Source: Hyphomicrobium sp. MC1 (GTDB taxonomy: Bacteria; Pseudomonadota; Alphaproteobacteria; Rhizobiales; Hyphomicrobiaceae). Taken from it: a stretch of DNA of 64,000 nt. The notes beneath the pieces were generated by a model. It saw only the letters and a list, made by a program, of their open reading frames with translations. It did no database searches and had not been told where the DNA came from. A program made the translations under genes and the position numbers. This document shows positions 27,711-37,212 of the stretch, one piece after another (within the stretch, counting starts at the first letter, position 1; the number at the start of each line of letters is the position of its first letter). The DNA lies in NCBI RefSeq assembly GCF_000253295.1, contig NC_015717.1, positions 1,736,001 to 1,800,000 of the forward strand, read 5' to 3'.

Positions 27711-29777
27711 ATGGCGGCTTATCCGCATATCTTCACCCCGATCAAGCTCAATCAGCTGACATTGCCGAACCGCATCTATTCGACGGCGCACGCCGAGGTC
27801 TATGCGGATGCAGGCGGCATGCCCGGCGACCGTTACATCCGCTATTACGAAGAGAAGGCCAAGGGCGGTCTCGGCATGGCGATCTGCGGCGGGTCGAGCC
27901 CTGTTTCGATCGACGTGCCGCAAGGGGCGTGGAAGCCCGTAAATCTGACGACGGATCGCGTGATCGAGCCGATGGCGCGTTTGGCCGACACGGTTCATCG
28001 CCATGGCATGAAGATCATGATCCAGGCGACGCACATGGGGCGGCGTTCTGCTTATGCAGGCGACCCCTGGCCGCATCTGGTGTCGCCGTCGGGTGTGCGC
28101 GAGCCGGTGCATCGCGGCAATGCCAAGGCAATCGAGATCGAAGACATTTGGCGGATCATCGGCGATTTCGCAGCAGCCGCGAAGCGCGTGCAGAAGTCGG
28201 GTTTCGACGGGATTGAGATTTCAGCCGCGCATCAGCAACTCATTGATCAATTCTGGTCACCACGCACCAATATGCGAACGGACGAATGGGGCGGCAGTCT
28301 CGCCAATCGCATGCGGTTCGGGATCGAGGTGTTGCAGGCCGTGCGTGAAGCTGTCGGCCGTGACTATTGCGTCGGCATGCGCATGTGCGCCGATGAGTTT
28401 CATGACGACGGCCTTGATCACGAGACGCTGAAGGAAATTGCGCAAGCCATGTCCGAGACGGGGCTTATCGATTTCATCAGCGTCATCGGCTCGGGCGCCG
28501 ATACGCACAACACGCTTGCCAACTGCATGCCGCCGATGGCGTTACCGCCTGAACCGTTTGTGCATCTGGCGGCGGGCATCAAGTCGGTCGTGAAGGTTCC
28601 GATCCTGCATGCGCAGGGCATTCGCGATATCACACAGGCCGAGCGAATTCTGGCAAACGGCATGGTCGATATCGTCGGCATGACGCGCGCGCATATTGCC
28701 GATCCGCACATCATGAAAAAAGTGCGCGAAGGCCGGGAAGATCAGATCCGCCAATGCGTGGGCGCCAACTATTGCATTGATCGCATGTATTCGGGATCGG
28801 ATACGCTGTGCGTGCAGAACGCGGCAACATCGCGCGAAGCCACTATGCCTCACATCATCGCGCCGACAACTGGCACAAAGCGGCGTGTTGTCGTGGTTGG
28901 CGCCGGGCCGGCTGGACTTGAAGCGGCGCGCGTGTCGCGGTCGCGCGGACATGACGTCATTTTGTTCGAACGGAACCAAACTGTCGGCGGGCAGATCAAT
29001 CTCGCATCGAAAGCACCGCAGCGCGAGCAGATGGCAGGTATCGTTCGTTGGTTCGATCTCGAAACGAAGCGGCTTGGCGTCGATCGCCGCCTTGGCGTTG
29101 AGGCGACGCCCGAAATGATCGTCGGCGAGCAGCCGGATATCGTTGTTCTGGCGACGGGCGGGCGAAGCCATGTCGAGCAGGTAGAAGGGTGGGGCGCGGC
29201 CGAAGGACTGTCCGTCAGCGCCTGGGATATTCTTTCCGAGAAAGTGCCGCCTGCTGAGAACGTGCTGGTCTATGACGGTATCAGCACACATGCGGGTTTC
29301 GGCACGGCAGACTTTCTTGCGAGCCGCGGCTGCACGGTCGAGATCGTGACGCCGGACGTTAAGGTCGGCGATGATGTCGGTGGCACGACGTTTCCGATCT
29401 TTTATCGCCGTATGTATGCGCAGGGTATCATTCCCACGCCGAACTTCTGGCTCGACCGTGTGTATGCGGAGGGGAATAAGAAGATTGCGGTTCTGCGCAA
29501 CGAATATACCGACGAGCTTGAAGAACGCGTGGTTGACCAGGTCGTCATCGAGAACGGCATAACGCCGAACACGGAGCTTTACTGGTCGCTGAAAGAGAAG
29601 TCGATAAACCGCGGTCAGGTCGATCTCAACGCACTCTATTCCAATACGCCGCAACCTGTGCTGAGCGACCCGACGGAAGGGGACCGTTTCGTGCTGTTCC
29701 GCGTGGGCGATTGCGTGTCGATGCACAACATCCACGCGGCGATCTACGACTCGCTCCGGCTCTGCAAGGATTTCTGA
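27711..29777 (+). CDS. dgcA: N,N-dimethylglycine demethylase, flavoprotein subunit
   Basis: The 688-residue product belongs to the trimethylamine-dehydrogenase/old-yellow-enzyme class. An FMN-binding barrel occupies residues 1-340 (FTPIKLNQLTLPNRI at the start, FDGIEISAAHQQLI in the active-site region), then comes an iron-sulfur site, then a C-terminal FAD/ADP domain (VVVVGAGPAGLEAARV near residue 395). DgcA with DgcB turns dimethylglycine into sarcosine and formaldehyde-level carbon. The Fe-S motif reads CVGANYCIDR...LCVQN, with Ala where trimethylamine dehydrogenase has the second of four cysteines. ATG 27711 is chosen because the barrel begins there. Confidence 0.93.
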   Translation: MAAYPHIFTPIKLNQLTLPNRIYSTAHAEVYADAGGMPGDRYIRYYEEKAKGGLGMAICGGSSPVSIDVPQGAWKPVNLTTDRVIEPMARLADTVHRHGMKIMIQATHMGRRSAYAGDPWPHLVSPSGVREPVHRGNAKAIEIEDIWRIIGDFAAAAKRVQKSGFDGIEISAAHQQLIDQFWSPRTNMRTDEWGGSLANRMRFGIEVLQAVREAVGRDYCVGMRMCADEFHDDGLDHETLKEIAQAMSETGLIDFISVIGSGADTHNTLANCMPPMALPPEPFVHLAAGIKSVVKVPILHAQGIRDITQAERILANGMVDIVGMTRAHIADPHIMKKVREGREDQIRQCVGANYCIDRMYSGSDTLCVQNAATSREATMPHIIAPTTGTKRRVVVVGAGPAGLEAARVSRSRGHDVILFERNQTVGGQINLASKAPQREQMAGIVRWFDLETKRLGVDRRLGVEATPEMIVGEQPDIVVLATGGRSHVEQVEGWGAAEGLSVSAWDILSEKVPPAENVLVYDGISTHAGFGTADFLASRGCTVEIVTPDVKVGDDVGGTTFPIFYRRMYAQGIIPTPNFWLDRVYAEGNKKIAVLRNEYTDELEERVVDQVVIENGITPNTELYWSLKEKSINRGQVDLNALYSNTPQPVLSDPTEGDRFVLFRVGDCVSMHNIHAAIYDSLRLCKDF

Positions 29778-29779
29778 TC

Positions 29780-31660
29780 GTGTCTGTCGCGCCTGTCATC
29801 ACCGTGCTGTTTTGGGTGTCGGTGGTGACATTGGCGCTCGGTATAACGCGCCGCGCGTTGCTGTGGCGTGCAGGACAGCCGGCCACGGTTGCATGGTCGG
29901 GATTGTTTGCCGTTCCGAGGCGCTACTTCGTCGACCTTCACCACGTCGTTGCTCGCGAGCCCTACATTGCGCACACGCACGTTGCGACAGCAGGCGGCGC
30001 GGTGCTCGCAATCGGGTTAGTTGCGATCAATTATGGGCTGGGGATTTATTCGCGGCTTCTCGATTGGGGCATCGTTCTGGGCGCCGCCGTGATGCTTGCC
30101 GGCGTCTATTGCGTTTGGCAACGGCGGCGGAATCCGCCATCACGTCTGTCACGCGGTGCCTGGGATCGACTGCCGTTCACGCTTGCAGCGTTCGCGCTGG
30201 GGCTGCTCATTGCCGTGGCTGTTCCGCCGGGAATGCTTTCGGCTGCGATTGCAACGCTGGCGATATTTTTTCTGCTTATCGGCTCCGCCGAGTTGGTTCT
30301 CGGGATCGGCTTTGCGGAGCCGATGAAGCACGCTGTGGCGGGGCTTCTGCATCTCGCGTTTCATCCGCGGCCTGAGCGGTTCTCGGGTGTCCGATCAACG
30401 GCTCTCAAGCCGTTGCATCTCGATGAACGCGAATATGGTGTCGACGCACCGACTGATTTTCGCTGGAACCAGCTCTTGAGTTTTGATGCCTGTGTTCAAT
30501 GCGGAAAATGCGAACAGGTATGTCCTGCTTTCGCTGCGGGGCAACCGCTCAATCCGAAAAAACTTATTCAGGATCTCGTCTGCGGGTTCTCGGGCACAAG
30601 CGACGTGAGTTATGCGGGCAGTCCCTACCCCGGCATCGCGATTGGTACACATCGCGGTGCGCCGAATGACGCGATCGTTCCGCAGCTTATCGAGGCGCAA
30701 ACGCTTTGGTCGTGCACGACCTGCCGGGCCTGCGTCGAGGAATGTCCGATGTTGATCGAGCATGTCGACGCGATCGTCGGCATGCGCCGGAGCTTAAACC
30801 TGACGCAGGGCGATGTCCCTGGGACGGCGCCGGAGATTCTCGCCAATTTACGCGAGACCGATACGCAAGGCGGCTACGCAAAAACAACGAGATACAACTG
30901 GGCGATTGACCTCGACGCGCCGACGGCTGAACCTGGGAAGCCGATCGATCTGTTGCTGTTCGCCGGGGAGGGCGCTTTTGACATGCGCTATCAGCGGACG
31001 CTTCGTTCGCTGGTGAAAATTCTGAAAGTTGCTAACGCGGATTTCGCCGTGCTCGGCGAAGATGAGCGGGATAGCGGTGATACGGCTCGTCGGTTGGGGG
31101 ATGAAGCAACGTTTCAATCCCTCGCCCAAAAGAACATCGCGACGTTGGCCAAGCTCGATTTCAAGCGCATCGTGACGGCAGATCCGCACGTGCTGCACAG
31201 TCTTCGCAACGAATATCCGGCGCTTGGCGGGCGTTACGTTGTCGTACACCACACCGCTCTGATCGACGAGTTGATGGAGCGTGGCGCATTGCAATTGGTC
31301 GAGCGGCAAGATGCGGGCGCACTTACCTATCATGACCCATGTTATCTCGGTCGCTATAATGGCGAGTTCGAAGCGCCGCGCTCGGTTCTGCGAAAGCTCG
31401 GTGCGACCGTTCGAGAGATGGAGCGCTCCGGGTTTCGCGCGCGGTGCTGCGGCGGTGGCGGCGGTGCGCCACTGACCGACATCCCCGGCAAGCTGCGCAT
31501 TCCGGATATGCGCATGGATGATATTCGCGCTATCGGCGCCGAAGTTGTGGCTGTGGCCTGTCCGCAATGTACGGCAATGCTGGAGGGTGTGGCTGGCGAT
31601 CGCGCGGAAGTGCTCGATATCGCGGAACTCGTCGCGGCTTCGCTGGAGGAACGGCCATGA
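29780..31660 (+). CDS. dgcB: N,N-dimethylglycine demethylase, membrane Fe-S subunit
   Basis: The 626-residue product carries electrons from DgcA towards the membrane and ETF. Several hydrophobic segments occupy residues 1-215. Two 4Fe-4S ferredoxin motifs follow, CVQCGKCEQVCP and CTTCRACVEECP, and then two CCG-type domains, the second with CCGGGGGAP (heterodisulfide-reductase/GlpC-like). The start is GTG at 29780, three bases after dgcA ends; it removes an N-terminal tail that would overlap dgcA. It ends overlapping etfA by ATGA. Confidence 0.92.
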   Translation: MSVAPVITVLFWVSVVTLALGITRRALLWRAGQPATVAWSGLFAVPRRYFVDLHHVVAREPYIAHTHVATAGGAVLAIGLVAINYGLGIYSRLLDWGIVLGAAVMLAGVYCVWQRRRNPPSRLSRGAWDRLPFTLAAFALGLLIAVAVPPGMLSAAIATLAIFFLLIGSAELVLGIGFAEPMKHAVAGLLHLAFHPRPERFSGVRSTALKPLHLDEREYGVDAPTDFRWNQLLSFDACVQCGKCEQVCPAFAAGQPLNPKKLIQDLVCGFSGTSDVSYAGSPYPGIAIGTHRGAPNDAIVPQLIEAQTLWSCTTCRACVEECPMLIEHVDAIVGMRRSLNLTQGDVPGTAPEILANLRETDTQGGYAKTTRYNWAIDLDAPTAEPGKPIDLLLFAGEGAFDMRYQRTLRSLVKILKVANADFAVLGEDERDSGDTARRLGDEATFQSLAQKNIATLAKLDFKRIVTADPHVLHSLRNEYPALGGRYVVVHHTALIDELMERGALQLVERQDAGALTYHDPCYLGRYNGEFEAPRSVLRKLGATVREMERSGFRARCCGGGGGAPLTDIPGKLRIPDMRMDDIRAIGAEVVAVACPQCTAMLEGVAGDRAEVLDIAELVAASLEERP

Positions 31661-32781
31661 GCGGGGCGAAACGGGTTGATCCGCGCCGTCCGTATCGCAT
31701 CGGACCGAACGGCCTGCGTAGGATCGTTCTCGGCGAGACCGGTGCGGGGGACCTCGCCGTTGGCGCTTCACGAAATTCGGAAGCGCCTCGGGCGAAACCT
31801 TTGCGGACCCAAGTCGCCGCCACAAGTTGGCATATGGCCATCGCGCATGCCTATCAAGGACGGCTCGACGACCATGCCCGAGAGGCGATTGCAGCCGCTG
31901 CCATTCTCGCGGCGTCGGAGAAGGGCGTGATTGCCGTGATTCTCGGCGCCTTTCATGAGAATGCGGCGGCGCTGGGCGCTGATAAGGTCGTGATCGTGGA
32001 CGATCTCGATGCCGCCCGCTTCGAACCTCGGCGTGAAGAGGGTGTGGTCGAAGCGCTCATCAATGATTATCAGCCAGAGCACATTTTCCTGCCTGACAAC
32101 GCGCTGGGTGATGGCGATCTCGGGCGACGGCTGATTGCGAAGCTTCGTGCTTCTGCAGCGACACACGTTTCAGAAATCGACGACAAGCACGTCGCCGTCG
32201 GGTGGTCCGGCGGTGGGTGTCTTGCGGATGCGCCGCTGCCGCGTTTCGTGTTGCTGCAGGCAGGCGCGGTTGATAGCAATCTGCCCTTCCTTGGTGCCGG
32301 AGAAGTGCTGTCCGCGCCGTTGGCTGCCGACGTCAAGGACGTGTGTCGCGATCTCGGGCTTGAAGCGACGGAAATGGGCTCTATTGCACTGGAGGAGGCG
32401 GACTTCATCGTTTCGGCGGGTAATGGCGTGACGAACGTGGCGACGCTCGAAAAGCTGGCGGGCTGCTTCGATGCGGCGGTGGGCGCCAGTCGCGTTGCGG
32501 TAGATGATGGGAAGTTTCCGCGCAGCAAGCAGATCGGCGCGTCGGGCAAAACCGTGACCGCGACGACTTATATGGCGGTTGGCATCTCGGGCGCCGTTCA
32601 GCATCTGCAGGGTATCAAGGCGTGTCGTCATGTGATCGCAATCAACAGCGATCCCGGTGCGCCGATAATCAAGCGCGCGGATTTAACGGTGGTTGGTGAC
32701 GCGGAAGAGGTGATGCAAGCTTTGATCGCGCGCGTCGGGCAAGCAAGAACTCAGTCGGAAACGCCGGAGGGGCAGGTATGA
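31657..32781 (+). CDS. etfA: Electron transfer flavoprotein, alpha subunit (amine-specific)
   Basis: The 374-residue product has the alpha-subunit C terminus that binds FAD: GASRVAVDDG, then AVGISGAVQHLQGIK and AINSDPGAPI. The N-terminal domain is longer and more divergent than in housekeeping EtfA, as in EtfA proteins tied to dgcAB. It accepts electrons from dimethylglycine oxidation and passes them to ETF:ubiquinone oxidoreductase. Gene order is alpha before beta, opposite to most etfBA pairs. It overlaps dgcB and etfB by ATGA on both sides. Confidence 0.93.
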   Translation: MSGAKRVDPRRPYRIGPNGLRRIVLGETGAGDLAVGASRNSEAPRAKPLRTQVAATSWHMAIAHAYQGRLDDHAREAIAAAAILAASEKGVIAVILGAFHENAAALGADKVVIVDDLDAARFEPRREEGVVEALINDYQPEHIFLPDNALGDGDLGRRLIAKLRASAATHVSEIDDKHVAVGWSGGGCLADAPLPRFVLLQAGAVDSNLPFLGAGEVLSAPLAADVKDVCRDLGLEATEMGSIALEEADFIVSAGNGVTNVATLEKLAGCFDAAVGASRVAVDDGKFPRSKQIGASGKTVTATTYMAVGISGAVQHLQGIKACRHVIAINSDPGAPIIKRADLTVVGDAEEVMQALIARVGQARTQSETPEGQV

Positions 32782-33563
32782 GCGCGCCCATTTCCGTCGC
32801 GGTACTGGTTTCGGCCGGTCGCCATCCGGTGAGCGGTGCGGCGCGCGCCTGTCGCGGCGATACGGTTGCCATGGCCGTTGGCAAGGCTTTATCCGGCGAT
32901 GCCTTACGCATCGTTCACGCCGGAGAAAAAGAAGACCCCGCACTCAAGGATTACATGGCGCTCGGAGCCAGCAGGATCGAGGTGCTGGAGGGGACATCCG
33001 GCGGTGTTTCGATTTCGGCGCTGGCTGCGGCGTTGAGAAACTCCGACATCATCCTGACGGGGAGCCGGGCAGAGCAGGGCGCAGGCAGTGGTCTGTTGCC
33101 TTATGTTCTGGCCGAGGCGCTCGGGCGGCCGATTATCTCAAATGCGCTCGAAGTTAAAATTGAAGTCGGCGCGTCGGGATGCGGGGCAACGATCCGCCAG
33201 TTTCTGCCGAAGGGACAGAGGCGGCAGGTGGCCTGCCCGTTGCCGGTCGTTGTCGCCGTGCATCCCTTGGCGCCTGTGCGTTTGAAATATGCCTATGTGC
33301 GCCGTGTTTCCGGAAAAATCGTGCCTTTGCCGAGCGCTGGTCTGGATGAGAGCGTGATGCTCCAGCCTAGCTGGGCAGTGGAAGCCGAGCCGCGTCATCC
33401 CCAGCGTCTTAAGGCCCAGGAAAAAAAGGCGGCACACGCTCGATTGCTCTCAGCGATCGTGTCTGAGGTGAAAGGCGGTGTTGTCGCTTTTGAGGGGACA
33501 TCCGTCGATAAAGCACAAGTGGTGCTGAATTATCTGAGAGAACATCGCCTCGTTGATTTTTGA
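32778..33563 (+). CDS. etfB: Electron transfer flavoprotein, beta subunit (amine-specific)
   Basis: This 261-residue AMP-binding partner of the preceding alpha subunit has SDIILTGSRAEQGAGSGLLP, the beta-subunit nucleotide-loop region, and ends VLNYLREHRLVDF. It is more diverged than housekeeping EtfB, which is normal for the copy associated with dimethylglycine demethylase. ATGA overlaps with etfA indicate stoichiometric translation. Confidence 0.9.
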   Translation: MSAPISVAVLVSAGRHPVSGAARACRGDTVAMAVGKALSGDALRIVHAGEKEDPALKDYMALGASRIEVLEGTSGGVSISALAAALRNSDIILTGSRAEQGAGSGLLPYVLAEALGRPIISNALEVKIEVGASGCGATIRQFLPKGQRRQVACPLPVVVAVHPLAPVRLKYAYVRRVSGKIVPLPSAGLDESVMLQPSWAVEAEPRHPQRLKAQEKKAAHARLLSAIVSEVKGGVVAFEGTSVDKAQVVLNYLREHRLVDF

Positions 33564-33590
33564 GCTGAGCCCCTGCAATGGGAGGACCAC

Positions 33591-34871
33591 ATGCAATTAT
33601 CAAATGAACTGCGGTCCCTGATAGCCAGACGGCGACCGGGCTATAGCCTGGAAGCGCCATTCTATCAGAGCAAGGAAATTTTCGATCTCGATATGGAGGT
33701 CATTTTCGGCGGGACGTGGATTTACGTCGGCTGCGAACCTGACATTCCCGAGCCGGGTGATTATTTCACAGTTCCGATCGGAAAGACGTCAGTCGTCGTG
33801 GCTCGTGACGACGACATGTCGATCACGGCGTTTCACAACGTGTGCCGCCATCGCGGCGCGCGCCTTTGCGACGGAGACAAGGGCAGCGTTGGCAATGTCG
33901 TTTGTCCTTACCATCAGTGGACTTACGACCTGCGCGGCAATCTGATCCACACGGAGCACATGGGCGATGACTTCGACCGGAGTAAATTCGGTCTGAAGAT
34001 GGTCCATGTCGGGAATGTTGCTGGGCTGATCTTCGTTTGCCTTGCGGACAATCCGCCTGTCGACTTCGAGCAGATGCGGCGCGAGATGGAGCCCTATATT
34101 CTTCCGCACCGCATCAGCGATTGCAAAGTCGCGTATGAGGAAGATCTCATCGAGAACGGCAATTGGAAGTTCACGATGGAGAACAATCGCGAATGCTATC
34201 ACTGTAAGGGCAATCATCCGGAACTTACTATTTCGCTCTATGAGTTCGGATTCGGGTATCAGCCATCCCCTGAGAATGCAGACGATGTGCGCGCGTTCAA
34301 GGATCTGACGACGCGCGAGCATGCAAGGTGGGAATCATGCGGATTACCGTCCGTTGAATTGGAGTTTCTCGACAGCAGGGTGACAGCGTTCCGAACGGAA
34401 CGGCTTCCGCTCGATAAGGCGGGAGAATCCCAGACGCTCGACAGCAAGGTTGCGTGCAAGAAATTGCTCGGCGATCTTTCTCTGCGCAATCTTGGTGGCC
34501 TGTCGTTCTGGACACAGCCGAATTCGTGGCACCATTTTATGAGCGATCACATCGTGACGTTCAGCGTGCTGCCGATCGATGCGGAACGTACGTTGCTGCG
34601 GACGAAGTGGCTCGTTCATAAGGATGCCGTGGAAGGGCAGGACTACGATCCCAAGGCGCTCAGCGCTGTTTGGCACGCTACCAATATGCAGGACGGAGCG
34701 CTCGTCGAGAGGACACAGGTCGGTTCGTATAGTGCAGCCTATGTTCCTGGGCCTTATTCGCCTTATACGGAAGAACTGGTCGAGAAGTTCATGTCCTGGT
34801 ATTTCCAGCGGCTTCGGACGGCAACCGGACATGAATCGGCGACCGTCAGCCCGTTTGCCGCGAGCGCCTGA
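33591..34871 (+). CDS. gbcA: Glycine betaine monooxygenase, Rieske oxygenase subunit
   Basis: The 426-residue oxygenase uses O2 and electrons from GbcB to demethylate glycine betaine to dimethylglycine and formaldehyde. The Rieske 2Fe-2S ligands are C85-x-H87 (NVCRHRGA) and C105-x2-H108 (CPYHQW). The mononuclear iron site has NNRECYHCKGNHPE with H204 and H209. The length and motifs fit the GbcA/carnitine-type group of Rieske oxygenases. GGGAGG lies 10 bases before the ATG. It is followed closely by its reductase. Confidence 0.95.
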   Translation: MQLSNELRSLIARRRPGYSLEAPFYQSKEIFDLDMEVIFGGTWIYVGCEPDIPEPGDYFTVPIGKTSVVVARDDDMSITAFHNVCRHRGARLCDGDKGSVGNVVCPYHQWTYDLRGNLIHTEHMGDDFDRSKFGLKMVHVGNVAGLIFVCLADNPPVDFEQMRREMEPYILPHRISDCKVAYEEDLIENGNWKFTMENNRECYHCKGNHPELTISLYEFGFGYQPSPENADDVRAFKDLTTREHARWESCGLPSVELEFLDSRVTAFRTERLPLDKAGESQTLDSKVACKKLLGDLSLRNLGGLSFWTQPNSWHHFMSDHIVTFSVLPIDAERTLLRTKWLVHKDAVEGQDYDPKALSAVWHATNMQDGALVERTQVGSYSAAYVPGPYSPYTEELVEKFMSWYFQRLRTATGHESATVSPFAASA

Positions 34872-34876
34872 ACGAC

Positions 34877-35989
34877 ATGAGCGAGATGCAGGACAGGCTC
34901 GGCCCGGCGCAGTGGGATGCCGTGCCGGGCAAGTGGAATTCTGACGAAGACGATGTGCTTGTCTGCACGCATGTTCGGGCGGAAACGCATGACGTCAAAA
35001 GCTTCTTGTTTCGCACGCCGACGGCAAAGCTGTTTCGTTTTCGTCCAGGGCAGTTCATCACCCTCGAACTCGAGATCGATGGCGAGACGATCAATCGCTG
35101 CTATACGATGTCGTCATCGCCGACGCGGCCTGACACGCTGTCGATTACCGTGAAGCGCGTGCCGGGCGGCAAGGTTTCGAACTGGCTCCATGACAATCTG
35201 AAAGCTGGCGTTGCTATCAAAGCTTTCGGACCCTCCGGCGAATTCAGTTGCACGTTGCACGCAGCACCGAAGTACCTATTCTTGTCCGGCGGGTCCGGTG
35301 TCACGCCGTTGATGTCTATGTCACGTGCGCTTTACGATCTTGGCGAAGATCGCGACGTTGTTTTCGTTCACAGCGCGCGGACGCCGCGGGACATTATTTT
35401 CCGCAATGAACTTGCCACTATTGCGCATGGGATGAACCGATTTCGAACGGCATTCGTTTGCGAAAATATCGGCGAGCAACGCGACTGGAGCGCGCCGACA
35501 GGCTTTCTGACGCTGCCGCTCTTGAAGTCGATGGTACCGGATCTGTCAGAGCGCGAAATCTTTTGCTGTGGCCCTGAAGCGTACATGGCGAATGTTCGCG
35601 CTATGCTGGCGGCCGCCGGTTTCGACATGGCACGCTATCATGAAGAAAGCTTCTCGTTCGAACGATTAAGCCCGGTTGAGCAAGAGGAAGTGCAGGCGGC
35701 CGTTGCGGCAGAATCTGTGCCGAGCGTCGGCTTCAAAATCGAGTTCACCAAGTCGGGCCGCACGATTGATTGCCGTCCCGATCAATTCATTCTCGAAGCG
35801 GCGAAGGCCGCTGGCCTGCGTCTGCCATTTTCGTGCAGCAAAGGTGTTTGCGGTACGTGCAAAAGCAAGAAAGTCGACGGTCAGGTGGTGATGACACATG
35901 GCGGCGGCATCCGGCAACGCGAGGTCGATGCGGGCATGATCCTGATCTGCTGCAGCAAGCCGCTCAGTGATGTAACGATCGAAAAATAA
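34877..35989 (+). CDS. gbcB: Glycine betaine monooxygenase, reductase subunit
   Basis: The 370-residue product has an FAD-binding ferredoxin-reductase-type domain (RCYTMSSSPT in the short motif INRCYTMSSSPT, residues about 75-86). An NAD(P)H domain follows (GGSGVTPLMSM near residue 140, FCCGPEAYM near 232). A C-terminal plant-type 2Fe-2S domain completes it, with CSKGVCGTCKSKK and a last cysteine pair in ICCSKPLSD. It passes electrons from NADH to GbcA. It is the last gene of the operon; the next gene is convergent, 33 bases away. Confidence 0.95.
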   Translation: MSEMQDRLGPAQWDAVPGKWNSDEDDVLVCTHVRAETHDVKSFLFRTPTAKLFRFRPGQFITLELEIDGETINRCYTMSSSPTRPDTLSITVKRVPGGKVSNWLHDNLKAGVAIKAFGPSGEFSCTLHAAPKYLFLSGGSGVTPLMSMSRALYDLGEDRDVVFVHSARTPRDIIFRNELATIAHGMNRFRTAFVCENIGEQRDWSAPTGFLTLPLLKSMVPDLSEREIFCCGPEAYMANVRAMLAAAGFDMARYHEESFSFERLSPVEQEEVQAAVAAESVPSVGFKIEFTKSGRTIDCRPDQFILEAAKAAGLRLPFSCSKGVCGTCKSKKVDGQVVMTHGGGIRQREVDAGMILICCSKPLSDVTIEK

Positions 35990-36021
35990 CTGAGGTCGTG
36001 GGCAGCGCCTCCGCCGGAAAA

Positions 36022-37212
36022 TCAATCTGAACGGCGCAGAATGGCCTGCAGTACGTCTCGGACGCCGATCGAACCGACGAAGCGGTCGTCATCATCGAAC
36101 AGTGCAACCGGAGCTGTGCCCGATTTATGCATCGCGAGGATCACGGTCTTAAGGCTGGTACCGGGTCTTGCCCAGTAGACTGGTGAGAACTCGTCGGACG
36201 GCGTTTCTTCGATTTCGCCGCACGTCACCCAGCTTGCTTGTTTTCCGCGGCATTCGGCGGCTTCAACTTTGCCCGTGCCGTCGATCCTAAATTTGGTCGT
36301 TTGCCGCCGGTCGAGCCAGAGCCAGTTGTCGCCGGCTGTTTCAAGGTCGCGCTTGTCGCGCATGACGTTCCAGGCCGTCAGCACGGACAACGGATTGACG
36401 TTAGCGATGAAGTCGCGGACGTAATCGTCGGCTGGGTTAAGGACGATGTCTTCCGGCGTCCCCGACTGTACGATGCGTCCGCTTTCCATGATGGTAATGC
36501 GGTTGCCGATCTTGAGCGCTTCTTCAAGATCGTGGCTGACGAAGATGATCGTTTTCTTGATGGTCTTTTGAAGCTGCAGCAACTCATCCTGCAGCTTGGT
36601 GCGGATCAGCGGATCGAGCGCGGAGAAAGGCTCGTCCATTAACAGGATTGGGGCGTCCGTCGCAAAGGCGCGAGCGAGGCCGACGCGCTGCTGCATGCCG
36701 CCTGAAAGTTCGTGTACGTATTTGTCGGCCCAGCTATCGAGCCCGACGAGATGGAGTTGGCGATCGACGCGCTCCTTGAGTTCGGCGGCCGGAACGCCTG
36801 CCAGCTCCAAGCCAAGGCCGGCATTCTCGCGCACGGTACGCCACGGCAGCAGCGCGAACTGCTGAAACACCATCGCGACCTGATTCTGTCGCATGTGGCG
36901 GAGGGTTGCTGCATCGCAGGTTGCGATATCGACCATGCGGTCGCCGTCCTTCACCAGGAGCGAACCACGCGAGACCTTGTTAAGGCCGTTGACTGCGCGC
37001 AGGAGGGTCGATTTCCCGGAGCCGGACAGGCCCATCAGAACGGAAATCTCGCCCTCGTTGACCGTCAGGTTCGCACCGGCGGCGCCGAGCACGGCTCCCG
37101 TTTTGGCGAGGATCTCAGCCCGCGTCGCGCCGGCATCGACCATAGCGAGCGTGCGGGCAACGTCCTTGCCGAAGATGATATCGACGTTTTTGAAATCGAC
37201 CGCGACGCTCAT
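36022..37212 (-). CDS. choV: Choline/betaine ABC transporter ATPase
   Basis: The 396-residue ABC protein is of the ProV/ChoV type. Walker A is GLSGSGKST (residues 61-69), the signature is LSGGMQQRVGLARA and Walker B is ILLMDEPFSALDP. A C-terminal extension past about residue 290 stands where regulatory CBS domains sit in this class (GSIGVRDVLQAIL at the end). It powers uptake of choline or betaine with ChoW and ChoX, the likely source of substrate for the catabolic genes on both sides. It overlaps choW by four bases. The exact substrate is inferred from the neighbours. Confidence 0.9.
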   Translation of the reverse strand: MSVAVDFKNVDIIFGKDVARTLAMVDAGATRAEILAKTGAVLGAAGANLTVNEGEISVLMGLSGSGKSTLLRAVNGLNKVSRGSLLVKDGDRMVDIATCDAATLRHMRQNQVAMVFQQFALLPWRTVRENAGLGLELAGVPAAELKERVDRQLHLVGLDSWADKYVHELSGGMQQRVGLARAFATDAPILLMDEPFSALDPLIRTKLQDELLQLQKTIKKTIIFVSHDLEEALKIGNRITIMESGRIVQSGTPEDIVLNPADDYVRDFIANVNPLSVLTAWNVMRDKRDLETAGDNWLWLDRRQTTKFRIDGTGKVEAAECRGKQASWVTCGEIEETPSDEFSPVYWARPGTSLKTVILAMHKSGTAPVALFDDDDRFVGSIGVRDVLQAILRRSD

